Origin: Myxococcales bacterium
GTDB lineage: Bacteria; Myxococcota_A; Bradymonadia; UBA7976; UBA1532
Assembly (NCBI GenBank): GCA_020633435.1
Contig: JACKDP010000003.1
Location: 248,001 to 312,000 of the forward strand
Direction of reading: 5' to 3'
DNA length: 64,000 bases
Below the pieces are notes generated by a model. It searched no databases, was not told where the DNA came from, and worked only from the letters and a program-made list of their open reading frames with translations. This document shows, one piece after another, positions 17,403-24,911 of this stretch (position 1 is the first letter of the stretch; every line of letters starts with the position of its first letter). The translations under genes and the position numbers were made by a program.

Positions 17403-18734
17403 ATGCGCGCGCTCGTCCTGCTCCTCGCCCTGTCCCGCGTGGCCGCCGCGGCCGAGGGCGAGGTGCGCGCCGACGCCAGCCTGCTGGCCCTGATCGAGCG
17501 CGACAGCCCCGCGCCGCTGCCCAGCGTCATCGACGCCACCTTCGACCGCGAGGTCCTGGGCCTGTACCTGGCGGTGGGCGGGCTGCTGGCCCTGGGGCCG
17601 CGCGTCGAGCTCTCGGCGCTCTTCGACACCCATGTGCTCGAGATCTCGGAGGGCGAGGTGCTGGCGGGCGGGCGGCCGTTCTCCGAGGAGGTGGCCGAAA
17701 CCGCCCTGCTGCGGGAGGGGCGGCTGCGCCTCTGGTTGCCGGCCGGGCTGAGCCTGGAGGCGGGCAAGGGCCGGGTGCGCCTGGGCGAGGGCTTCATCTT
17801 CGATCACTACGCGACGGGCCTGGCGTTCGGGGTGGATGCGCCCCCTTTCTCGTTGGAGATCGGGGTGTTGTGGCCCGGGCGCGACCTGGTGCCCGACCGG
17901 CCGGCCCTGGTGCACGGCCGGCTGTCGGCCCACCTGGATCTGACGCGCACGCTCTTCCTGTTCGCGGCGGGGGACGCGCCCGACGCGGCGGTCGGCGGGG
18001 AGAACCTGCGCGCGCTGGTGGCGGCGGTGGCCCCCGACCTCCCGGCGCTGGTGGACTGCGCCGATCTGCGGGGCGACAGCGTGCGGGCCTTCTTCGGCGG
18101 CGGCCTCGACTTCCTGCTGGACGAGCACTGGATCACCGCGGTGGGGATGCTGCAGCTCGGGCACGCCGACATCGAGGTCTACGCGCGGCCCGGCTGCAGC
18201 GTGGGGGTGCAGCGGCTTCTGTCGCTCTTCCCGCAGGTGGAGGCCCCGGTGCGGGCCTTCGCCCTCGACGCGAGCTGGCGGGTGCGGGCGACGAGCCTGC
18301 TCTTCCCCGGGATCTTCGGCACCTGGCTGAGCGGCGACGAGGATCCGTTCGCGGGCCGCTGGACGGTCTTCGCGCCGCCGGCCGCCCTCATCGGGCGCAC
18401 GCCGCTCTTCTTCAACGCCGGCCCGCCCATCCTGGACCAGACGCTGGAGGTGGCGGGGCTGCAGGCGCGGGGCGTGCGGGCGGCGGGGGCCTCGCTGCTG
18501 GTGGCCCCGTCGGCAGCGCTGGAGGTCACCGGCGTGGTCACGTACCTGGTGCCCGACGCCGGGCCCGGCACCTACGGCGTCGAGTACGACCTGCGCGCCC
18601 GCTGGCGACCCGGCGAGACGTGGGAGGCCCAGGCCGAGCTCGGCGTGCTGGATGAGGGAGATTTCTTCATGAATCCGGGCACATGGTGGCAGGCGAGCCT
18701 GGTGCTCGCGGCCCACCAGGTCGCGATCTTCTAG
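17403..18734 (+). CDS. Secreted protein, probable outer-membrane or periplasmic, unknown
   Basis: 443 residues with a signal peptide (MRALVLLLALSRVAAAA). The rest is built of alternating short amphipathic strands with many Gly, Leu, Arg and aromatic residues (LYLAVGGLLALGPRVELSALF, GRLRLWLPAGLSLEAGKGRVRLG, EVTGVVTYLVPDAG) and it ends in an aromatic residue (QVAIF), the pattern expected of an outer-membrane beta-barrel. Only two Cys are present. I do not recognise the family. The ATG follows directly on the palindrome-bearing divergent gap with fbaB. Its TAG is shared with the convergent flavoprotein gene as CTAG. Confidence 0.8.
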   Translation: MRALVLLLALSRVAAAAEGEVRADASLLALIERDSPAPLPSVIDATFDREVLGLYLAVGGLLALGPRVELSALFDTHVLEISEGEVLAGGRPFSEEVAETALLREGRLRLWLPAGLSLEAGKGRVRLGEGFIFDHYATGLAFGVDAPPFSLEIGVLWPGRDLVPDRPALVHGRLSAHLDLTRTLFLFAAGDAPDAAVGGENLRALVAAVAPDLPALVDCADLRGDSVRAFFGGGLDFLLDEHWITAVGMLQLGHADIEVYARPGCSVGVQRLLSLFPQVEAPVRAFALDASWRVRATSLLFPGIFGTWLSGDEDPFAGRWTVFAPPAALIGRTPLFFNAGPPILDQTLEVAGLQARGVRAAGASLLVAPSAALEVTGVVTYLVPDAGPGTYGVEYDLRARWRPGETWEAQAELGVLDEGDFFMNPGTWWQASLVLAAHQVAIF

Positions 18735-20155
18735 ATCGTCGCCTTGACGATCTCGGGGGCGCCGGCGAGGCCGAGGGCCCGGGCCAGGTCGCGCAGGGCG
18801 GTGCGGATGCCCTCCTCGACGACCGGGTGGTAGAAGGGCATGCGCAGGGCGTCGGTGACCGTCATGCCCACCTGCAGGGCCCACGCGAGCAGGTGGCCGG
18901 TGTGCTCCACCGCCGGGCCGCACATCTCGGCCCCCAGCAGGCGCCCGTCCGGGGCGCCGTAGATGCGGACGAGGCCCTGGTTGCGGCCCATGACCCGCGA
19001 GCGGCCCTGATCGCCATAGTCCACCTCGCCGATGCCGAAGTCGGTGCCCGCCAGATCGGCGTAGCGCTGGCCGACGAGGGCGATCTGGGGGTCGGTGAAG
19101 ACGACGGCCAGCGGGGCGCGGCGCTGGTAGGGCTCGACGGGCAGGCCGCGGGCGAGGGCCCCGGCGTTGCTGCCCGCGATGAAGCCCTCGTCGGCGGCCT
19201 CGTGCAGCAGGGAGCGGTCGGCGAGCACGTCGCCGGCGAAGAAGACGGCGGTCTCGCCGGCCCGGTGGGTGGCGGGATCGACGGCGACGGCGCCGCGCTC
19301 GCCCACGGCCACCCCCGCGGCCTCGAGCCCGAGGCGGCGCACCGAGGGGGCGCGGCCCGCGGCGACGAGGACGCGCTCGAAGACCTCCTCCCGCGGCTCC
19401 CCGGCCTCGCGCCAGTGCAGGCGCGCGCCGCCCTCGACGCGCTCGGCGGCCTCGATGGGGGCGTAGAGGTGCACCTGCAGCTCGGCCGAGAAGATGCGGC
19501 GCGCCGAGGCGGCGACGGCGGGATCCGTCAGCGGCCCCAGGCGATCGTTGTGGGCGAAGAGGCGGACGTGCACGCCGAGGCGGTGGAGGGCCTGCCCGAG
19601 CTCGAGGCCGATGACGCCGGTGCCGATGACGGCCACGGAGCGCGGCAGGTCGGGCAGCTCGAAGACCTCCTCGTTCGACAGCATGACCTCGCCCAGGTCG
19701 GCGAGGGCCGGGGGCACGACGGGGGTGGAGCCGGTAGCCACGACCACCGCGCCGGCCTCGACGCGGGTGTCGCCCACCTGCAGGGCGCTGGGGCCGACGA
19801 ACCGGGCCCAGCCCTCCAGGCGCTCGCTCGGGTCGAGGGCCTCCACGTCGCGGACGACGAAGCCCACGAAGCGATCGCGCTCGGCCTGGACGCGGCGCAG
19901 GACCGCCGGCCCGTTCACGTGGGCGCCGTAGGCCGCCTCGACGCCGAAGCGCGGCGCGTGCTGGACGTGCCAGGCGGCGTCGGCGGCCGCGATGAGCAGC
20001 TTGGAGGGCATGCAGCCCACCCGGGCGCAGGTGGTGCCGTGGACGCCCCCCTCGATGAGGAGCGTGCTCGCCCCCTGGGCCCGCGCGGCGCGGCGGGCCC
20101 GCAGCCCGGCGGTGCCCGCGCCGATGATGGCGACGTCGATGTTCAGGGTGGTCAT
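18731..20155 (-). CDS. lpdA: Dihydrolipoyl dehydrogenase-like flavoprotein disulphide reductase
   Basis: 474 residues. Seen in order: FAD Rossmann motif GAGTAG (12-17), redox disulphide C43-x4-C48 in GTTCARVGCMPSKLL, NAD Rossmann motif GTGVIGLELG, the second FAD motif FFAGDVLADRSLLHEAADEG, and a dimerisation domain with FYHPVVEEGIR, whose His-Pro and Glu correspond to the active-site pair. The family moves electrons between NAD(H), FAD and lipoamide or similar disulphides. No 2-oxoacid dehydrogenase E1/E2 or glycine-cleavage genes are nearby, so the partner is unknown; mercuric reductase or thiol reductase relatives are alternatives. AGGAGG stands before ATG 20155. The gene converges on its neighbour at CTAG. 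Confidence 0.9.
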   Translation of the reverse strand: MTTLNIDVAIIGAGTAGLRARRAARAQGASTLLIEGGVHGTTCARVGCMPSKLLIAAADAAWHVQHAPRFGVEAAYGAHVNGPAVLRRVQAERDRFVGFVVRDVEALDPSERLEGWARFVGPSALQVGDTRVEAGAVVVATGSTPVVPPALADLGEVMLSNEEVFELPDLPRSVAVIGTGVIGLELGQALHRLGVHVRLFAHNDRLGPLTDPAVAASARRIFSAELQVHLYAPIEAAERVEGGARLHWREAGEPREEVFERVLVAAGRAPSVRRLGLEAAGVAVGERGAVAVDPATHRAGETAVFFAGDVLADRSLLHEAADEGFIAGSNAGALARGLPVEPYQRRAPLAVVFTDPQIALVGQRYADLAGTDFGIGEVDYGDQGRSRVMGRNQGLVRIYGAPDGRLLGAEMCGPAVEHTGHLLAWALQVGMTVTDALRMPFYHPVVEEGIRTALRDLARALGLAGAPEIVKATI

Positions 20156-20265
20156 GGGGGCCTCCTCGTCCGGCGTCGAGCTACGCCGGTCGGGCGGCAA
20201 CGTAACACGAGGCGGACGCCGGGCCGGATCTGCTATGACGGTGCCATCCGGGGGGGAAGAGACGC

Positions 20266-22317
20266 GTGGGACGCACGATCGGGTGGATCTGGGCGCTGCT
20301 GCTCTGGGGCTGCGCCTCGGGGGAGAGCGCCGCCGAGGGGCCGCCTTGCGGCAACCGGGGGCCGTGTCCGCGGGGACAGGCCTGCGTGGCGGGGCAGTGC
20401 ACGGCCTCGGCCGATGATCTCGGCGTCGCCGATCGGGGGGCGGCCGACGCGCGGCCCATCCCGGTGGACGCGGTGGTCGACGCCGCGGCCGCTGACGCCG
20501 CGGCCGACGCCCTGGCGCCCGACGCGCAGCCCGTCGACGCCGGCCCGCCGCCGGTGGACGCGCTGGTCGCCGACGCGGGCCCCGACGCCGCCCACGACTG
20601 CATGCCGGGCACGGCCCGCGACTGCGGGCGCAACATCGGCCTGTGCCGGGCGGGGCGCCAGACCTGCGGCGACGACGGCCGCTACGGCCCCTGCGAGGGG
20701 GGCGTCGAGCCCCGCGAGGACGTCTGCAACGGGGCCGATGACGACTGCAACGGCACCATCGACGACGGCTTCCAGGTGGGCATGCCCTGCGAGGGCGAGG
20801 GCGTCTGCGGCGCCGGCGTCATCGAGTGCCGCACCACGGTGCTGACGCGGTGCAGCACGCAACCCGGCGGATCCATGGATGAATCCGGCGAAGAGAGCTG
20901 CAACGACCTGGACGACGACTGCGACGGCAGCGCCGACGAGGGCCTCGGCGTCGGGGAGGGCTGCGTGGGCGCCTGCGGCGACGGCCTGCTGGAGTGCGAT
21001 GGGGAGGGCGGCGTCGTCTGCTCCACCGACGAGGGCGGCTCCGGCTACGTGGCCGTGGGGGAGATCTGCAACGGCCGCGACGACGACTGCGATGGGCGCG
21101 TGGACGAGACGTTCGCGCTGGGCATGGCCTGCGAGGGCCGGGGCATCTGCGGCGCCGGCGTGCGCGAGTGCGACGGCCTCGGCAGCGTGCGCTGCTCCAC
21201 GGAGCGGGGCGGCAGCGCCGACGAGTCGCGCGACGAGCTGTGCAACGGCATGGACGACGACTGCGACGGCATGCCCGACGACGGCCTGGGCCTGGGCGGC
21301 GCCTGCATGGCGCCGGGCATCTGCGGCGCCGGCGTGCGCGAGTGCGGGCGGATGGGGGCGGTGCAGTGCAGCACCGAGCCGGGGGCCAGCGCCGATGGCT
21401 CGGCGGCCGAGGTCTGCAACCGGCTCGACGACGACTGCGATGGCAGCGTGGACGAGGGCTTCAACCCCGGCCCCGAGGCCTGCAACGGCCTCGACGACGA
21501 CTGCGACGGCATCACCGACGAGGGCGCGGCCTGCGGCGGGGAGACCTGCGAGAACGCCCCGCCCTTCGCGCTCTACAGCACCGTCGCCGGCGGCACCAAC
21601 GGCCTGGCGGACGACTACGCCCGCAGCACCTGCGCTGGCCTCTCGCCCGGGCGCGACCAGGTCTTCCGCCTGAGCTTCCCGGCCGCGGGCGACTACGCCA
21701 TCGGCGTGGCCCCGCTCGACGCGGCCTACGACCCCCTCTACTGGATCGCCACGGCCTGCGGGGCCGTCGACCAGTGCCTCACCCCCAGCGCGCGCAGCAA
21801 CAGCCAGGGCCCCGGGCGGCCGGAGGCCCGGGCCATCGCGGTGCCCCGGGCCGGCGACTTCTTCCTGGTGGTGGACAGCCCGGTGGACCAGGCCGGGGGC
21901 GGCTTCGTGGCCAGCGCGGCGCCCCTCGCGGCCGGCGAGCGCTGCGGCACGGCCATCGCGCTGCCGGTGCCCGGCCGCTTCGTGGGCACCACCGCGGGCC
22001 GGGCCAACGACGTCTTCGGCAACCAGTGCCCGGCCGGCTGGTCGCCCGCGGGCGCCGATCAGGTCTTCAGCGTCGATCTGCCGGCCCCCCGCCGGCTGCG
22101 CATCCGGGTCCAGCCCGGCGCCGACGTCGATCCGGTCATCCAGGTCGTCTCGGACTGCGCCGACGTCAACGGCACCTGCGCGGGCGGCGTGAACAACCGC
22201 CTGATCGGCGGCGAAGAGGTGCTCGAGGTCCAGCTCGCGGCCGGCGTCTGGTACATCGTGGTCGACCACGTCCAGGCGCCCGGGCCCTTCCTGCTCGAGG
22301 TCACCCCCCTGCCGTGA
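20266..22317 (+). CDS. MopE-type metal-binding-repeat lipoprotein
   Basis: 683 residues from GTG 20266. A lipoprotein signal ends in LLLWGC; a Cys-rich knot (CGNRGPCPRGQACVAGQC) and an Asp/Ala linker follow. Residues about 110-430 hold six copies of the putative metal-binding motif CNGxDDDCDGxxDEG (CNGADDDCNG, CNDLDDDCDG, CNGRDDDCDG, CNGMDDDCDG, CNRLDDDCDG, CNGLDDDCDG), spaced by Cys-rich modules with CGAGVRECD. The last 230 residues are two PPC-like beta-sandwiches (DQVFRLSFPAAGDYAIGV; DQVFSVDLPAPRRLRIRV). The acidic motif resembles the MopE surface copper protein family and could bind Ca or another divalent metal. GGGAAGAG lies upstream of the GTG. Confidence 0.92.
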   Translation: MGRTIGWIWALLLWGCASGESAAEGPPCGNRGPCPRGQACVAGQCTASADDLGVADRGAADARPIPVDAVVDAAAADAAADALAPDAQPVDAGPPPVDALVADAGPDAAHDCMPGTARDCGRNIGLCRAGRQTCGDDGRYGPCEGGVEPREDVCNGADDDCNGTIDDGFQVGMPCEGEGVCGAGVIECRTTVLTRCSTQPGGSMDESGEESCNDLDDDCDGSADEGLGVGEGCVGACGDGLLECDGEGGVVCSTDEGGSGYVAVGEICNGRDDDCDGRVDETFALGMACEGRGICGAGVRECDGLGSVRCSTERGGSADESRDELCNGMDDDCDGMPDDGLGLGGACMAPGICGAGVRECGRMGAVQCSTEPGASADGSAAEVCNRLDDDCDGSVDEGFNPGPEACNGLDDDCDGITDEGAACGGETCENAPPFALYSTVAGGTNGLADDYARSTCAGLSPGRDQVFRLSFPAAGDYAIGVAPLDAAYDPLYWIATACGAVDQCLTPSARSNSQGPGRPEARAIAVPRAGDFFLVVDSPVDQAGGGFVASAAPLAAGERCGTAIALPVPGRFVGTTAGRANDVFGNQCPAGWSPAGADQVFSVDLPAPRRLRIRVQPGADVDPVIQVVSDCADVNGTCAGGVNNRLIGGEEVLEVQLAAGVWYIVVDHVQAPGPFLLEVTPLP

Positions 22318-22490
22318 CGGCCGCTGGCACAGCCTGGCACCGATGTGCCAGCGTGCCGGGCACACAATGTAGGACAAATGGCGACATTTCCGGTAAAAGG
22401 GTGTAGAAGGCGCCCGTTTGAAACGGCACGGGGACTGCACTGGTCCCCGGTCGAGACCCGCCCCCGCGGCGGAACGCAAAGGAAGTCGCC
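22318..22490 (+). promoter_or_regulatory. Intergenic leader with overlapping inverted repeats
   Basis: A 173-bp gap unusually rich in dyads. GCTGGCACA (22323-22331) pairs perfectly with TGTGCCAGC (22344-22352). A nested TGGCAC/GTGCCA pair lies inside, and TGTGCC (22344-22349) can instead pair with GGCACA (22359-22364), so the folds exclude each other. Downstream are the palindrome CCGTTTGAAACGG (22414-22426) and the hairpin GGGGAC-(7)-GTCCCC (22430-22448). The segment 22365-22410 is AT-richer than its surroundings and is the likeliest promoter area for the gene at 22491. No T-run follows any stem, so a plain intrinsic terminator is not supported. Confidence 0.5.
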
Positions 22491-23243
22491 ATGATTCGCA
22501 GCCTCATCGCCCTCACCGCCGCCCTGACCCTGGCCGCCTGCACCGAGCCGGACGCCCGCACCCCCGTCGACGAGGCCGACGTCATCGCCAGCGCCGAGAT
22601 GGCCGGCGACCTGATCGAGATCGACACCGACCTGCCCATCATGGCCGGGCCCATCGCCGTCGCCATCGACTTCGGCCCCGCGGGCCGAGAACGCACCGAG
22701 TTGCGTGTCGAGCACAGCGGCCCCGTGCCGCGCCTGGTCTCGCTGCTGCGCGACGAGCTGGAGCTGACCCCCGAGCTCGTGCGCGACGCCGACAACCAGC
22801 TCCACCTGATGGGCCTGGACGGCGTGGCCGTCGACGGCGCGCAGTGCTGGATCGTGATGGTCGAGCGGGCCCACCGCTTCACCCGCGTCACCGACCTGGC
22901 CGACGTCGTCCTCGAGGCCGGCGACCGCGTGCACCTGATGCTGGATGACGACGCCGACCTCGACGGCGTGGGCGCCCGCCTGGAGCACGTCTACGGCACC
23001 GACGACAACGACCCCGACTCCGACGGTGACGGCCTGTCCGACTGGGCCGAGATCTACGACGGCTGGCTGCTGGCCGACGGCCGCTACGTCCAGAGCGACC
23101 CCGCCTCGGCCGACTCCGACGGCGACGGCATGTCCGACCGCGAGGAGCGCGGGGCCCGCAGCGACCCCCGCAACGACGACCGCGACGACGACGAGCGCGG
23201 CAACAACGGCCGCGGCCACGGCAACGGCAACGACCGCGACTGA
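22491..23243 (+). CDS. Lipoprotein with thrombospondin type 3-like Ca-binding repeats
   Basis: 250 residues: lipoprotein signal MIRSLIALTAALTLAAC, an unrecognised 140-residue domain (one further Cys), then calcium-binding-type repeats DSDGDGLSDWAE and DSDGDGMSDREE (DxDxDGxxD), and a tail rich in Asp, Asn, Gly and Arg (RGNNGRGHGNGNDRD). The repeats are of the kind that bind Ca and form rigid stalks on bacterial surface proteins. AGGAAG is placed eight bases before the ATG. It follows the dyad-rich leader and is probably its own transcript. Confidence 0.88.
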   Translation: MIRSLIALTAALTLAACTEPDARTPVDEADVIASAEMAGDLIEIDTDLPIMAGPIAVAIDFGPAGRERTELRVEHSGPVPRLVSLLRDELELTPELVRDADNQLHLMGLDGVAVDGAQCWIVMVERAHRFTRVTDLADVVLEAGDRVHLMLDDDADLDGVGARLEHVYGTDDNDPDSDGDGLSDWAEIYDGWLLADGRYVQSDPASADSDGDGMSDREERGARSDPRNDDRDDDERGNNGRGHGNGNDRD

Positions 23244-23247
23244 GCCG

Positions 23248-24819
23248 CTACTTCTTGACCCGGCGCCAGTAACCCCACCAGGCGTCGCGCTCCGCATCGG
23301 CCTTCGTCCGCGCCTGCCGCGGATCGATGCGCAGCCCCGGGATCTGCACCGACTCCCACTGATAGCCCGGCCGCGCCCCGCCCCGCGGGCGCCCGCCGCT
23401 CGGCTCGGGGTGCCCGATGAAGAGGGTGACGCCCTTCTCGGCGTCGTAGCCGGGCGGGGCGTGCTTCGTGTGGCCGGGGCGGTTGCCGCTGGCCGGCACG
23501 TTGTGGGCGATCCAGGCGTCGTTGAGGCCCAGCAGGTCGAGCGTCGGCCGGCGCGCGTAGTAGGGGATGATGCCCGCCGCGGTGGTGGCGAGGACGTCCC
23601 CCTCCTCGGTGTTCTCGGCGAGCCAGCGGCCGATGGTGGTGCACTGGTCGGCGAACCAGGCCAGCCAGCCGATGGAGTCGACGCCGCCGTGGCTGTCCAC
23701 CTTGAGGGCGTCGCGATCCACCTGGACGACGTGCACCGTGAGGAAGGCGGCCACGACGGCCCCCGCCACGCCGAGGCGCAGGCGGCCCACGCCCCGGGCG
23801 CGCAGGGCGTCGACGAGGCCGAGGATGCCGTTGGCCGCCACCACCGCCAGGATGGGCATGAGGGGCACGAGGAAGCGGTGCAGGGCCATGAAGTCGCCGC
23901 CCACCCGCATCACGTGCACGGTCATCGCGACGGTGTAGAGGCCGGCGAGGGCCAGCAGCCGCCCCTCGCGGCCCGCGGGCCAGCCGCGGCGCACGGCGGC
24001 GAACGCGGGCACCAGCCACAGGAAGTGGGTGGCGATCCAGTCCCAGGCGTAGCGGCCCCCGGGGCCCCAGAAGCTCTTGGCGCCGCTCTTGACGTACCAG
24101 GTGTTGGGGAAGGGCCAGCCGTAATAGATCGTGCGCCAGGCGTAGTAGGGGCCGAAGACGGCCAGGAAGCCGGCGCCCCAGATCCAGTCGCGGCGCTGGG
24201 GCCACGACCGGCGGCCCACGAGCTGCCCCAGGCGGAAGAGGCCGGTCAGCCCGAAGAAGAGCATGCCCTCGGGGCGGGTCATGGCCGAGAGGGCGAACCA
24301 GACGCCGCTCCACGGGAAAAGGTCTTCGCGATCGCGCTCTTGCAGGAACTGCGTCCAGCCCGCCGTCACCAGGCAGGTGAACAGCGCCGTCTCCAGGCCC
24401 CCCGTCGCCCAGCAGGCGTAGGCGGGGGCGGCGGCCAGCAGCAGGGGCGCCAGGGCGTCGCCGGGCCCCTTCTTGCCCATGCGCCCGGTGAACCGCGCGA
24501 CGAGCGCCAGCGTGAGCAGGGCCAGCGCGATGCCCAGCCCCTTGCTCCACGGCACCGGATCGAGGCCCAGGCCCATCACCCCGGCCATCATCAGCGTCCA
24601 GAGGAAGTTGGTGTACCCCTCGACGCGCTCGCCCAGGTTGAAGACCAGCTCGCCGTGCTGCACCAGGTTGTCGGCGTAGCGAAACGAGATGAAGGCGTCG
24701 TCGTTGACGAAATCGAAGACGAGGGCGTGAGCGAGGCAGAGGCCGCCGACCGCCAGCAGGAGGCCGGGCCGAAGCCAGCGAGGGGCGGCCGCTGGGAGCG
24801 GCGCCGGTGCGTCTGTCAT
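23248..24819 (-). CDS. GT-C type membrane glycosyltransferase (arabinofuranosyltransferase AftB-like)
   Basis: 523 residues with about ten membrane helices and a soluble C-terminal part. Just after the first helix is FVNDDAFISFRYADNLV ... RVEGYTNFLW, the acidic first-loop signature of GT-C enzymes that use polyprenyl-phosphate sugars, most like mycobacterial AftB relatives. The outer C-terminal domain includes EGDVLATTAAGIIPYYARRPTLDLLGLND, typical of this group. It probably adds a sugar to an envelope glycan or lipid on the outer face of the inner membrane; the sugar is unknown. ATG 24819 is chosen because the 21-residue upstream extension is non-conserved. It converges with the Ca-repeat lipoprotein and diverges from hflX. 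Confidence 0.85.
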   Translation of the reverse strand: MTDAPAPLPAAAPRWLRPGLLLAVGGLCLAHALVFDFVNDDAFISFRYADNLVQHGELVFNLGERVEGYTNFLWTLMMAGVMGLGLDPVPWSKGLGIALALLTLALVARFTGRMGKKGPGDALAPLLLAAAPAYACWATGGLETALFTCLVTAGWTQFLQERDREDLFPWSGVWFALSAMTRPEGMLFFGLTGLFRLGQLVGRRSWPQRRDWIWGAGFLAVFGPYYAWRTIYYGWPFPNTWYVKSGAKSFWGPGGRYAWDWIATHFLWLVPAFAAVRRGWPAGREGRLLALAGLYTVAMTVHVMRVGGDFMALHRFLVPLMPILAVVAANGILGLVDALRARGVGRLRLGVAGAVVAAFLTVHVVQVDRDALKVDSHGGVDSIGWLAWFADQCTTIGRWLAENTEEGDVLATTAAGIIPYYARRPTLDLLGLNDAWIAHNVPASGNRPGHTKHAPPGYDAEKGVTLFIGHPEPSGGRPRGGARPGYQWESVQIPGLRIDPRQARTKADAERDAWWGYWRRVKK

Positions 24820-24911
24820 GATGATCCCGCTCCCGGCCAGGGTGGCGCGGGAGTATAGTCGAGGGCCCGCCCGGGGGCGCAACCGCCGGGTGGAGGAGGA
24901 GGAGGGCGCGT

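Noticed and set aside
18731..20155. E3 subunit of pyruvate dehydrogenase
   Set aside because: No E1 or E2 genes near; only the general disulphide-reductase family is supported.
18683..20845. Plus-strand frame opposite the flavoprotein gene
   Set aside because: Antisense to a clear Lpd-type protein; no family features.
22323..22352. Sigma-54 promoter from TGGCAC
   Set aside because: No TTGC(A/T) at the required spacing.
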